Shown here piece by piece: positions 23,844-35,729 of a stretch of DNA of 64,000 nt (position 1 is its first letter; each line of letters begins with the position of its first letter). The position numbers were made by a program, and so were the translations under genes. Source of the stretch: Sophora flavescens (Eukaryota > Streptophyta > Magnoliopsida > Fabales > Fabaceae); contig CM061070.1 in NCBI GenBank assembly GCA_030762895.1, positions 35,925,652-35,989,651 on the forward strand. Direction: 5' to 3'. The notes below the pieces were generated by a model that saw only the letters and a list, made by a program, of their open reading frames with translations, did no database searches and was not told the origin of the DNA.

Positions 23844-25354
23844 TATTCCTAATTTTTGTCATTCCCTCTTTCTGTTCCGCGCCCTCTCCCAGTCTAGTTT
23901 ATGAAACCCTAAAACACAAAACACTCCTCTCTTTCTCACATCGAAGCAATCCCTCCCTCTGCTAACGTGCGGCTCTCTTTCTTCCTTCACGCAATCCCTC
24001 CCTCATCTCCTCCTCGAAGTTCAACTCCTCTGCTCGCCGCCGTCTCTGGCTCGCTGCTGCATCTCACGCCAACCCTCTTGTGCTTCCTCCGCTACTATTT
24101 GTTGTTGCTGGTGAGTGTCTTCCTCTGTTTTATAAGCATCAATGAATGTGTGTTGAAAGAATTTTGTTGTCCCTGCTCCTTTAAGCATCAATGAATGCAT
24201 CAAGTAGTTGTTTAATTAACTCAGTTTGTTTCTATTCTGTCTAAGAGTTTTTGTTCTTTAATTTGTCTCTATTTATAGAATGTAGTTATTCCAGTAGAAT
24301 GAGTTTAGCATGATGTGGTTCTGTGTATTCTTCATTCAGTTTTAAAATGGGTACTATACTAATGTTGTCTAAATGTATTCTCCTATTCTGCATTCTACAT
24401 TTATTTGCTATTTTGCTTCTATGGGATTTGCCTTGCTAAACATTGTAATGTTTACTATGTTGTAGGCTAAATGACTGACAAAATGCTTGATACTGTTTTT
24501 TTGAGATCTAGTGTTGTATTCTGGATGATGGTTATGTCCTTTGCTGAACACATGTATCCCATCTTGCAACCTTGATTTATTTGCTATGTGGTTAAGTCAA
24601 GCAACCCCTGCAGTTTTATTCATAATTTTCACTATAAAATTTGGATTTTTGCTCTGTTAATCTTGTTAAAACCTTGAGTCATAACTTGGTCAAAACAACA
24701 AGTCTTGGATTTAATCTCTTAACAATTTTAGTGCAATTTTTGTGTTCAATTCCATGTCATGTTCGCATGTTTTCATCTTCTGAGAGCATCATATTCTTTA
24801 ATTTATAACTTTGGCTATACAACTCAGAATCAAGCACCTTTTTTTTATTTGAAAACTAACATATAAATCTCTAAGTCATAAAAATTCTAGGCTGAAACTC
24901 CTCTGTGTTGATACCAGTTTTTTTTTTAAAGTTTGGGTCTGTTTTGGATTTTCAGTTTTCGAAATGTTCGACAAAGATATATTCTTTAATATATCACTTT
25001 GGTTATACAACTCGAAATGAATCGCCGTTTTTTTTTCCTTGAAAGCTAACATGTAAATCTTCTTCCCATAAATATTTCAAGCCAAAATTCCATCTGAGTT
25101 GGTGCCAGTGATTTTTACAAAATCAGGGTCTGCTTCTTTGTGTATGGTATAAAAATTCAAGCAGCAATTCCTTCCTTCTTCTTTCCTTTTCCCTCAAATG
25201 TTGGGCAGTTCTTCAAGCAGTAATGTTTATGTACGTTTGGCATATTATATGTTTACGTTGATATTTATAAGTTATGTTTATGTACGTTGATCGATATTTA
25301 TAAGTTATGTTTGATATTTATCCTGACATACTAACAAGTTTTTTTTTGTTTAAA
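23844..25354 (+). promoter_or_regulatory. CACTA-B leader and 5' UTR intron
   Basis: A leader shared with CACTA-A (CCCTAAAACACAA at 23907; CCCTCCCTCTGCTAACG at 23951) runs into a CT-rich exon. A strong donor (CTG|GTGAGTGTC) lies at 24111 and the acceptor AAACAG at 25354, ten bases before the ATG of the second gene. The roughly 1.24-kb intron would join the leader directly to that gene. It contains a diverged tandem duplication of about 180 bp (24787-24950 and 24970-25130; shared ATATTCTTTAAT and TATACAACTC). No coding signal was seen in it. Confidence 0.6.
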
Positions 25355-25363
25355 CAGGTATAC

Positions 25364-26772
25364 ATGGCTGATCGTGAGGATATCCCTCCTTCATGCAGCG
25401 GGTCGGAGACCCCGTCTACTGGTAGAAAGGGTAGACGTGCCACACGAATGAGGAATTTGACTGCCAACCGTGGTTCAAATCAAAGGATAAGAGTAGACTT
25501 TGATAATAACCTCAATCCTACTGGGCCAATGGCAGATCAGTTTAATAGTTTTGTGGCGACCCTTGCTAGGAACAGGCCTAGTATACTCATTGATATGTGG
25601 AAAGATGTACCGGCGGACGTGAAGGATCAGATATGGGAGAGTATTCTGGTATCTATACTTCTACGTCTTGTGTTTGTCTGTATCTACTTTACTTTTATCT
25701 TAATAATATCATACAGTAATTCGTTGATTCTTTTGGTCTTAATATAGTTGACCTTTGACATACCGGATACGTACGTTATGGAGAAGCGTTTGCTAAAGTA
25801 TGCTGGAGAGCGTTGGAGGGCTTTTAAGGCCGACCTGGGCAGATACTATGTATTGAATCCAAAAAGTAAAAAGAACCCACTTGAGGTGTATCCGTTTCTT
25901 GACAAGGCGACGTGGGATCGCTTTGTTCAGAGCCGACATGATCCCAGTTTTCAGGTTAACTTATTTGATTTGTCTCTAAATTTATGTAATTGCATTAATT
26001 TTATTTACTTATGTAATTTAATTGTCTTCTATTTATAACAGGAGAAGAGGAAAAAGGGGCAGAAAAACCAAAGCAAGAATGTCTACCCCCATGTCATGTC
26101 TCGTGGGGGATATAAAAAGCTTGTTCATAAAATGGTTGAAGAGGAAAAGAAAGCACGTCAGGAAGCAGCATCTCAGGCGGATCCTAATGCTGAAAATCGT
26201 CCAGAGGTTGTTGATCCACCTCCACCCCCACGCCATCGTAAATGGAAGAGGGCCCGACAAAGAAAAACGGGACAATATACATCTGAGGAGGCCCGCCAAG
26301 TAGCTGAGAAGATTGTAAGTATAGTTTGAATTGTAATTGTCATTTTAACATTGTTACCGAATTGTAATGTGACCTGATATTTTATGTGATAGGATGCCTT
26401 GGATGATCAGCTAACCCAAGGAACCTTTGTTCCTAGAGGACGCGATGATATCTTAGCTGCTGCCATCGGTAAACCAGACCACCCGGGCCGTGTCATTGGT
26501 GTTGGATGGGGAGTCGGCATTCGCCAATACCATGGTTCATCTTCACACCAATGCCACAGGGATGTTGATGAAGATAGAGCACGGCTAAAACAGGAGATTG
26601 CAGCTGAGCTTCGACAGGAGAAGGCCGAGCAATTTGCCCAGCAGATGGCAATATTGACTTCTATGTCCCAACAGATGACAGTCGGTGTCCAACCCTCTGT
26701 CCAACCCTCTGTCCATGTGAGCACTAAGGGCTCATGTGATCCTCCTAATCATCTTGAAAATGATGATGATGG

Positions 26773-26820
<48 letters not shown>

Positions 26821-28504
26821 CGACCCTGATAGGTGTGAGTTGTATGTTGATGATCATCATGATCGCCGCTTAGTGGCATTGGGTAAGGCACATAATAACT
26901 TAGGTAATACCATACACCATCGTTTATTACCGGATGATCAGCTGAGGGTCGTTGTTGAGATTATTCGAGATGCTGATGCTCGAGTCCCTGTGCCCACTGA
27001 GGAGGTTCAAACAGTGGGTGGGGCCCCTGCAAACTTCATCCTCTGGCCAAGAAGACTGGTCAGCTTTCTTGTTGCATCTGAGGTATTCAGTTAGTTGTGT
27101 TTTTCTATATTCATAGTTGAAATAATTTATTATTGTTTAAAGATGATGCTTTATTTTTATTCGTTATAGGATGTTGGAAATGATATTGTGCCTAAAAGGT
27201 CGGATCTAGTAAGACCAGAGATGTCTTCTCCTGCCAAGGTATTCATTTGACCATTTAGTTAATAACGAATTAAATAACTTAATTATCCGTGATTACTAAT
27301 ATATATCTATGTTGTTTAGGGGATCGACAAAGGGCACCTGGCCATGGTGATGTTTTTAAAGTTTCGGCTAAACAGTTGTCACCATGGAGAATGACGCAGC
27401 CTTGGTAAGGTTGGAACATGATGCCAGCCACGGTGATGAATCGTATATCCCAAAGAAGGAACTTATGGAGATGGTACTCAATAAAGAAATGGCTAGTTCT
27501 GCACACATATCGTTATGGTGCACGTAAGTACATTTTATTTATAAGTTAAGTAATTAATTTTTAAATACTATGATAATTAACATGTTTTTTCAATATATTA
27601 GGTATCTGCATCGTATGTTAGTCGATCAGGGTAACCTCGCCCTTTATGGGTTCATTGACCCCATGTTCATTCAGGGTGATGTTCTGCTAGCATCAGAAGA
27701 CCCGGTCACTACCATACGTGATATACTTGCCCGAGACGATCATCAATTCTATCTTGCGCCTTATCTCAATAAGTAAGTATCGGTTATTTAAGTATAACTA
27801 TATATGACTTAGTCACTAACTGTTCCGCAAATACAGCCAACATTGGCAACTGTTGCTCTTGTACCCTAGGATGAACGTCGTGGTCTTCTTCTGCTCATTG
27901 GGAAATAAGCCGGCGAATCAACTGAAGACGATCATCGAAACGTAAGCATTAAAATACTTTATAATCAGTAATGCAGTTGTTTTAATTATCTGAAATCTAT
28001 TAGATATACTTTAATTAATGTTTTTTTCATGATAGGTCTATTAATGCAACCCACATGTTGCGTGGTGAATGGCGTACTCGGGCTATCAGATGGATTATTC
28101 CTAGCGTAAGATATTTATTAGTTCAAATGCATCAAATGCAGTGGGTACAATAATTGATTTCTATTTTATTTAATTCCTCATATTCTAATTGGGTTTCATT
28201 TGTACGTAGTCACGTATACAATGTGGATCATGGGAATGTGGCTACTATGTGATGCAGTGGATGTTGGAAATTATCTCCTCCAGGATCACTGAAAGATGGC
28301 ACGAGGTAAATGTTAATTGACACAATTAGAAGTAATAGTATAGATTCGTTATATGTTTTATGTTAGTTTATTACTTAAAAGATATAATCTTTTGTCCAAT
28401 TAAACTTGCAGATATTCAACAATCCAACTCCATTATCTGATTCCGAAATCAACAACATAAAGAGGCGTTGGGCAACTTTCTTTCTTGAAGTGTACCAACC
28501 ATAG
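25364..28504 (+). CDS. En/Spm-family second protein fused to ULP1-like cysteine-protease domain (CACTA-B)
   Basis: Eleven exons with GT-AG introns: 25364-25648, 25748-25954, 26042-26314, 26393-27082, 27170-27238, 27320-27523, 27602-27772, 27837-27941, 28036-28105, 28210-28305, 28412-28504. All phases agree except inside exon 6 (about 27335-27375), where indels relative to CACTA-A put stops in frame, so this copy is nearly but not fully intact. Exons 1-4 are of the 'Plant transposase (Ptta/En/Spm family)' type (GERWRAFKADLGRYYV), with a Gln/Glu-rich probable coiled coil (26575-26690) and a poly-Asp run. Exons 7-11 resemble the C48/ULP1 catalytic domain: His in HWQLLLLYP (codon 27841), Gln (28219) and Cys in WECGYYVMQWM (codon 28237). 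The usual Asp position has Cys in FFCSLG (27892). Role inferred: binds the subterminal motifs; protease activity is unproven. Confidence 0.82.
26761..26822 (+). repeat. (GAT)n repeat coding Asp run, CACTA-B
   Basis: Near-pure GAT repeat within exon 4, giving about 20 acidic residues with one Gly interruption. It differs in length and interruption from the matching tract in CACTA-A. Confidence 0.9.
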
Positions 28505-28803
28505 TTTGTATATATGTAGTTAGTTTAAAAACTTATCATGTACTAGCTATAGTGTACTTTTGGTCGATCATATGTATTTTGATATGAAATCTATAATATA
28601 TCATGTAGCTTTTTGGTTTCTAATTATTTTTGTTGTCTGAATGTAATTGAACGTACATATATATGTATTGTTCGTAATAAATTCAATATATATTAGTTGT
28701 GTTGAGAATATTTACAGTATGTTATTCGGTATATATTGATCCGCATTCATCAAACAGGGGAAAGGAATGATAGAAATGTAAATAACAGGGGGAAAATGAG
28801 ACT

Positions 28804-29142
28804 TTACACATCGGTTTTTTAAAACCGATGTGGAAATTTCACTTTCCACGTCGATTTTCAATAAAACCGATGTGGAAAGTGAAATTTCCACATCGGTTTT
28901 CGGAAAAACCGATGTGAAATTTCAATTTCCACATCGGTTTTATTGAAAACCGATGTGGAAAGTGAAATTTCCCAATAGGATACCAATTGACAAATTAATT
29001 TTCCACGTCGGTTAAAGGAAACCGTATAAAATATTATAAACGTTGGTTTTAAAACCGATGTGTAAAGTGGCAATAAACAACATCGGTCGTTTCAACATCA
29101 ATTTGAAAACCGATTTGTAAAGCCAAAAATATCGATGTGAAA
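28804..29142. repeat. CACTA-B right subterminal hairpin array
   Basis: About six paired ACATCGGTTT / AAACCGATGT motifs with the same layout as the CACTA-A right end, including the degenerate CATCGGTCGTTT half-site near 29081. Several have lost the CpG (CGTCGATTTT near 28848; ATATCGATGT near 29129). Confidence 0.9.
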
Positions 29143-29162
29143 TCCCCTTTTCGCACTAAGTG

Positions 29163-31344
29163 AAATGGAATATGTGAATCCTTTCCTTCTAGTTCAAACC
29201 CAATTCCAAGTCCAAATCTCGACATTCTCTAGTATTTCTTCACTATCTAGCGTTGATGCTTTCAAAATCACCTTATTGCGAGCCAACCAAATAGACCATA
29301 ACATTGCTAACCAAAATACATGCCTTTCGTTCCGTTTTACTCCTCTTCTCCAAATCAGCCTTTAAAATTAATCAAAATGACACCTACAATCCTTGTGCAA
29401 TGCTGAAGAGACACCAAGCCAACCTAGACAATCCATCCAGACACTTGAAGAAAAATCACATTCAAAGAAAAGATGATTTGTAGATTCAACAACATGCACA
29501 CAACCATTACACAATATTGAAGAGTCTCTTAAAATCCCTCTAAAGAACATATTTTCCTTAGAAGGAATCCTATTTTGAGCTACCCTCCACAATAAAGATG
29601 CTATTTTTAGTGGTACGAAATTATTCCACAACTTGTTGAGAAAAGATTCCACTCTACTATGCCGCCGTTTCATAATTGAAGAATAAGCAGATTTTACTGT
29701 ATAGGCACCAGGTGACTCCAACTTCCACACCCACCTATCACCAACACCCTCTCTAATAGATACTCGACTAACTGAACTTAGTAACTGTTGTTCTAACTCC
29801 AACTCCCATTGAAAAAGCTCCCTCCTCCACTTCCACCTCCACCTCCAAACACCTTCTACCCACTCGCCTAGATTTGCTACCATATCATCTTTGTTAGTGG
29901 ACAAAGAAAACAATCTATGAAACCTATCCCGTAACAAACCACTCTCAATCCATGTATCATTCCAAAAAAAAATGTGTCATGCCCATCACATACACTTTTA
30001 AACAACGACTCTGACATCCAACCTTCTTGCCCTCCCACATTCCTATCCTCCAACGAATATAAATCTCTCCACCAAGCTGATCCCTTTTTAGAACCCTTCC
30101 TCAACAACCCCTATGACTCACCATACTCAACTTGTAAAACTCTATACCACAATCCACCTTTATCTACCCACATTCTCCACCTACACTTTCCTAACAAAGC
30201 AAAGTTAAAAGCTTTCAAATTCTTATTCCTAAACCACCAACCTCACGCTCTCTATAAATATTCTCCCAAGCTACCCAATGCATTCGATAAGGACAATTCG
30301 GCCACCAAAAGACAAATTCTTACTACACCAACCTGACAATCTATTTTTCACCAACTCCGTAATAGGTGCCCATGTTGATATCCTCTTAGGATTTGCCCCA
30401 ACTGGAAACCCAATATATTTAAAAGGCATTGACCCAAGCCTGCAATTCACAACTGTTGTTGCTGCCTAAATCCACCGTATTCACATTTACACCCATTAAT
30501 TGGCTCTTGTGAAAATTCGCCTTCAACCCCAACACTACCTCAAAAATTTGTAACGTTGCCTTAATAGCCCAAATATTTTTCCTTGACTTTTTGCATACTA
30601 AAAGCATATCATCTGCAAATTTCAAATAAGAAACCTGCTGGCCATAAGTACCAAACTTACGCCTAAAAAAGATTTAACTCCACTGCATTTTTTACCATGG
30701 CACTAAACCCTTCCATCACAAGTAAAAAGATGAAAGGGATAGTGGATCTCCCTGTCATAAACCTCTTCCAACACCAAATTCCTTTGTTGGACTACCATTC
30801 AGAAGAACTGATACCGTTGCAGTAGACAAAAATTCTGAAATCCAAGATCTCCATTTGACTGCAAAACCCATTCTCTCCATAACACAGTCCAGAAACTTTC
30901 AATCCACCGAGTCATGTGCTTTTTCAAAGTAAACCTTAAACAAAACTGCCTGTTTTTTACTTTTCTTAGTTTCATCCACCAATTCATTAGCTATTAGGAT
31001 ACCATCCAAAATTTGTCTCCATTTGATAAAAGTTGATTGCTTGTATTAAAAAAAAAATCCATAACTCTCTTCAACCTGTTCGCCAGCAATTTTGCAAGGA
31101 CTTTATACATACAACCTAAAAGTGAAATAGGTCTATACTCACCAATCTTCTGAGGATTATCTTACTTCAGAATTACGACTATAAAAGAACAATTAGAGCC
31201 TCTAACTAACTTACCATTTTCATGAAACTCTTTCACAAAAGCAAAAAAATCAGCTTTAATGTCACCCCGAAATTCTTTGATGAAGCCAAAATTTACACCA
31301 TCTGGACTTGGACTCTTGGAGCTTTCATAATCCCACACTGCCAA
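29163..31344 (-). pseudogene. LINE-1 reverse transcriptase and zf-RVT region
   Basis: In minus-strand order: 31162-31344 is the RT fingers region (KSPSPDGVNFGFIKEF); 30799-30987 a degraded palm region; 30419-30625 carries the catalytic motif (KFADDMLLV) and LKANFHKSQ; 29368-29937 is the zinc-binding RVT domain (WRVAQNRIPSKENMFFRG, LCNGCVHVVESTNHLFFEC). The open frame 30278-30469 on the other strand is a shadow. Many stops separate the parts. Confidence 0.88.
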
Positions 31345-31795
31345 CCGAATTTCCTCCTCCTGAAAAGGTGCAACCAGCTCAATATTTCAATATTCATCAA
31401 GCAGCTTGAACCTCACCAAATCCAAAACTGGACGATCACAATGACCATGATAAAAATGTTTCCTAAAGTGCTCCATAATTTAAAGTTTCGACACGTCAAC
31501 TCCATCTACTCTGACTCCATCAAAATTAAGACATTGAATTTCATTCCTCCTTCTTCTCTTATTAATGCAACCATGAAAGAACTTAGAATTAACATATCCC
31601 TCTTTCAACCATCTCATTCTAGATTTCTACCAAAGCACACTACATTTCATATGAGATAAGGTACAAATCCGAGAAATGCATTCTCTCCTAGCATCAACTT
31701 CCTCAGAATTTAACACCGACTCTTCACCTTTAATATCCCATTTTTCTAATTCTGACTTTGCATCTGGAATTCTCTTTTCAAGGTTTCCACAAATA
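29163..31795 (-). mobile_element. LINE-1, main body (L1-type retrotransposon, 5'-truncated)
   Basis: Non-LTR retrotransposon remnant on the minus strand, with RT pieces followed by a zinc-binding C-terminal domain and then the tail at 23051-23376 beyond CACTA-B. The endonuclease domain is missing. The 5' end fades near 31795. Target duplications could not be identified with confidence. Confidence 0.88.
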
Positions 31796-32261
31796 ATTAA
31801 TAATTATTAATAATAAATAATGTTCATGTGTAGGTGGGTGTATCATAAGAATGTAATAACATGCAAATGGATGGTTCGGATTGCATATTTTTAAGGTGCA
31901 TGAGTGCACCAATTTTAACAAGGTGCACCATAGACCAAACTAGAGGAAGAGGGTAAAATATGGGTAGGTACATGCGAGAAAGAGTAAAAGAAGACAGCTA
32001 AAAGCATGCTGAAACTCATATCCAATTTCTTTCTCTTTGTAATATTCTGGCCTATTTATCATTACTTGTAAATTTCTATTTTTTTTTTAACATTTGTAGT
32101 TTTTTTTATTCTTTCTTTCTCTTTGTAATTTATGGGTTTTTTTTTTTATGAATTTACATTAGCATTGTAGTTTATTGGGTCTTTAATTTGTGCACGTTAG
32201 TCATACATATCTGCAAACTCGTCCGAATGTTAGTAAAATTTCATCTTTTAAAAAAGGCACA
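31796..32261. other. intergenic AT-rich sequence
   Basis: Runs of T and A and a (TAATAA)-like stretch at 31790-31815. No gene or element end could be assigned apart from the MULE starting at 32271. Confidence 0.5.
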
Positions 32262-32270
32262 TGAAAAGAC

Positions 32271-33212
32271 CAATCTGGATTGTCTCTAGCCGGATGTGTC
32301 TCCCGCAACTCAATCTGGACCATCCACCAGATTAACAGTTCAGATTAAGTGGCATTTTTAAAAAATCAAAAAAAATCAAAAATTAAAAATGACCATTTTT
32401 TTCATCTTTGTTTGCTCGCGTCTCATCCCCATTTGGCATTACGCCGCCATCTGAGAGAGCTGTCGTCGACCATCTTCGCGTCGCCGCCTCCATCCCGTAG
32501 TCTTTTCTCTCTCCTCCATTTTCGTTCTCCGTTGTGGTGGCACGCCGTCTAAGTCCACCATCGACTGAATCTGATTGACCTTGAATGTCTATTAATCCCA
32601 CTGATGTCAGTTAGAATTACCAAGTTGCTTCGCTTTCTTCTATACATCCGCAATTGTCTTAAAAGAAGGCATCACAAAACGCAATCCAATTAGAAGGCTA
32701 TGTCCGAAAAAAAAGAAGAAAATTATTCATTTGAACGTATGGTGAAAGTGATCTAGATCAAGAAAAGGAAATAAAAGAAAGTACCTCAGTCATATTGTAA
32801 ATGAAATTGGGAATGGTAGGAAGAGCTCTGCTTGTGTGTGTGGGGGTGCGAAGATGATTGACGACGGCACGGTGGTATGGTTTGGATGAAGGGTGACGAT
32901 GCCGGATTGGGGTGGGATGAGAGCGAACAGGGATGAAGAAAGATTAATGTTATTTTGAAATTCAAATTGGACACCACTTAGGACAGCTAATGTTTTTAGT
33001 AGGTTATTAATCATATTATTCTTTTTCTATCTTAATTTCATTAGTTCATAATCTACTAAAATAATGAGTGTCCCCTGATAAAGAAAAAGGTCGTTTCAAT
33101 TTTTAAAATTTTAAAAATATCACTTAATCTGGACCGTTAGATCTTGACGGACGATCCAGATTAAGCAACAAGAGAAGAAGGAGAGGCAGCCGGTCAGAGA
33201 CAATCTGGATTG
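32271..33212. mobile_element. MULE (Mutator-like), non-autonomous, 9-bp target duplication
   Basis: Begins CAATCTGGATTGTCTCT at 32271 and ends with the inverse of CAATCCAGATTGTCTCT at 33212. TGAAAAGAC stands directly outside both ends (32262-32270 and 33213-33221), the 9-bp duplication of Mutator-like elements. Inverted similarity reaches well inward (CAGATTAAGTGGCAT near 32342 against its inverse near 33120; CGTCGACCATCTTCGC near 32465 against its inverse near 32850). No transposase frame. The right arm has an extra insert at about 32943-33085 resembling the MITE at 61366. Confidence 0.93.
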
Positions 33213-33221
33213 TGAAAAGAC

Positions 33222-35681
33222 TGAAAAAAAAAAACGTCCAGGATACAATTTAACACATTGAAAAATATTAAAGTATGTGACAAAGATTGACATGTGTAAA
33301 AAGTTTAGAACATATATATTCCTTTATTATTATATTATATAATAAATAAAAGAAATAAATAAAAGAAAGTTGTGTAATAAAAAGTTTACAAATAATAAAT
33401 AGAAAATATTAAATTTTACAAATTATACGATTATTTGAAGAGCAGTAATTTAAATCTCTTATGCTATGTTTTAACTAAAGACATTTTTTGTTAATTAAAA
33501 ATGACTAAAATTTAAAAAATGACTATATTGTTTATGTTACACTACGTAAAAGAAATTTAAATTAAATTATAAATTAGTGATGATTCATATCATTCCTTCT
33601 TTTATCCAGCTCAAGCCATGCATGGGTATGTATATCACAATGTCCAATAGAAGTCAAGACCCGTGAGACTTCTACATGCATAATCTAAAATTGATTTTAT
33701 TAGACGTTAAATTTAAAACAAATATTTTCATAATTTTATAATCATTTTCATTGGAAGTAAATGTGTTTTTGGACCCTCTAAATTCTAAACCAAACAAATA
33801 CTAATTGTGTCTTTGGAAAAGTATTTGATAAAAGTGATTTTGAACGGAATTGTTTTTGTAAAATTGATTTGGTTAGAATATTGATTTTGAATTGAAGTAA
33901 TTAATTATGCTTAAATATTTTTATTTTGAAAGTAAGTTTGATGTAAATTTTAGTTTAAATTTTTCAGCCCAACGTAGAAACTATATTTTTTAGCTTCTAG
34001 CTAGTCAGAATCACTTCCGAAGGTAAAATCAATTTTACCTGACGGTAGCCAAACACCTCATTTTTACTAAAATCTCGTTTGACAGATGGTGAAATCAATT
34101 ATGGAGGTTACCAATGTAGAATCAAAGATCTTAAATAGTCAAATTAAGATGCTTTCTTACTTCTTAGTAACTGCAGGCATGTTTGCTGCTTCTTCATGTT
34201 TTATAAGCTTTTTTGTTTTCTTTAACCAACTTTACATCAGATACATCTTGTGTTGTTGCTTCGTTGTGTCTCTTGTCAATAAATTATTTTGCCAATGAAA
34301 AAAAAACTTTAAAATTATAACATCTTGAGCAAATATTAACTGACACAAATGTATGATACTCTAGTTAAATATTAACTTATCATTTATATCTGTAATGTGA
34401 TGTATGATTTGGAATTAATAAATTTGTTTGCTTCATGTGTTATTTATCTGTACTGTCTTCAAAAGAATTTTTTAATCAAAATGCATTGATTCATCAAGAT
34501 GTTCGCTTCCTCCGAAAGATGCTAGACAGTAGAGCTCATGCTTATGTTAATTTCCTCTCATGGAATTGAATGGCCTATTAACAAAATTTTGTTGTTACTA
34601 TTTTACAGCTTGATCTTCGTGTAAATTAATTATGGGAAAGATTGGACCACGAGTGTCGATCGTCTCGTAAGACTAGAACTCTTATCTGCCGATTTTATGC
34701 ACTTGTTTATTTGTTCATAATGTGTGTCTTTAAAATCATTAAATTCCAGGACATGAACAACTTTGAAGATGAGTTTGCGACAAACTTCTGCAAAGACATG
34801 GCATTGAAGATCCTGAGGTTGGAGTAAGTGTCTCTAATTATCGCTTAGAAAATAATAGTACATTAAAATCAAATATTAATACTTCCACGTGCTAGTGATA
34901 GTATGATGTCTCCATTATTGTGGACATGTTAAAGCAGTGCTAAAACTCAATTCATCCTAAGTTGTGCTAACTCTGTTATTTCCCATGTTCTTTCTTCTTG
35001 GGTACATAATCGGATTTTGCCATTTTGCAAAATTGCCATGTATTGCTCTGTTTTTTTCTTCTTGCTGTTATGGTACTAATAAACAATATGATAAAAAGTC
35101 ACTGTAGGAATTATTATTTTCTTGTCTTCATCCACGAAATTCTCTCTCTAGCGTGAATATACATAGACTATCTTGAAAAACGAAAACTTACTAAACAGTA
35201 AAATTCCTCTGCTTTAGCCAGCTATTGCCTTTGCTATCAGAGACCTGGCAACTTTGTGAGGTCAATCGTTCAATAGGTTGATTGATATATCATTTTCATG
35301 ATGTTTGGTTCAGTTGTCATCTTTGTTTGGGGCCATGAACCTGTGAGTATCCAAAGACCTAAGCGTCATGAATTTACTCAAAACAGTATTCTTTTAAATC
35401 ATTATCACTGTGATATATGAATCTTAATCAGATACACTGTATGCATGGATGAAAGAGGAGTAAGCGATGCGATTTAAATTGTGTTTGTTTTTTATGGAAG
35501 CATATTGTGTGCAACCTTGTCATTGTTCATAAGGGGAGTTTGGTTTATTTTTATTTATTTTTGTTATATTATTGAGATTATTTGTAAAATTTTGATTTGA
35601 ATTTTAATGGGAATGGAGACCATTGACTTTCATTTGAATCGTTTCTTAAATACATTTTCATATTATATGAATTATTTCTAG
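33222..35681. other. AT-rich intergenic region
   Basis: No convincing gene. At 34750-34823 there is an exon-like stretch: acceptor TTCCAG, an open reading DMNNFEDEFATNFCKDMALK, and a donor GTAAGT at 34824. It could be an exon of a degraded or captured gene; no family was recognised. Around 33730-34080 there is hAT-MITE-like sequence with AAAATCAATTTTAC palindromes and 'ccaaacacc' at the end. The rest is featureless. Confidence 0.4.
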
Positions 35682-35729
35682 GTTATTTCTTATGTTTCTG
35701 GAGCAGACGATTGCGGGCTAAGTTTAAAA

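Larger units (their letters stand above)
23377..29162. mobile_element. CACTA-B, internally deleted CACTA transposon
   Basis: The left end CACTAGTGTAAAATATGC at 23377 and the inverse of CACTTAGTGCGAAAAGGGG ending at 29162 are flanked by AAA at 23374-23376 and 29163-29165, a 3-bp duplication. Subterminal arrays and the second gene match CACTA-A closely. The whole transposase gene and GC-rich array of CACTA-A are missing, replaced by about 1.1 kb of AT-rich intron-like DNA. It is 5,786 bp and must rely on transposase from elsewhere. It splits LINE-1. Confidence 0.95.

Noticed and set aside
23377..29162. CACTA-B as a tandem duplicate of CACTA-A made by local duplication
   Set aside because: Each copy has its own 3-bp duplication and lies in a different host element, so they are separate insertions.
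31222..31659. 145-codon plus-strand frame in LINE-1
   Set aside because: Opposite strand of the LINE RT, which is recognisable on the minus strand; no domain.
34086..34298. 70-codon plus-strand frame as a membrane protein
   Set aside because: Phe-rich because of AT-rich DNA; no conserved motif, no splice context, and flanked by non-coding DNA.
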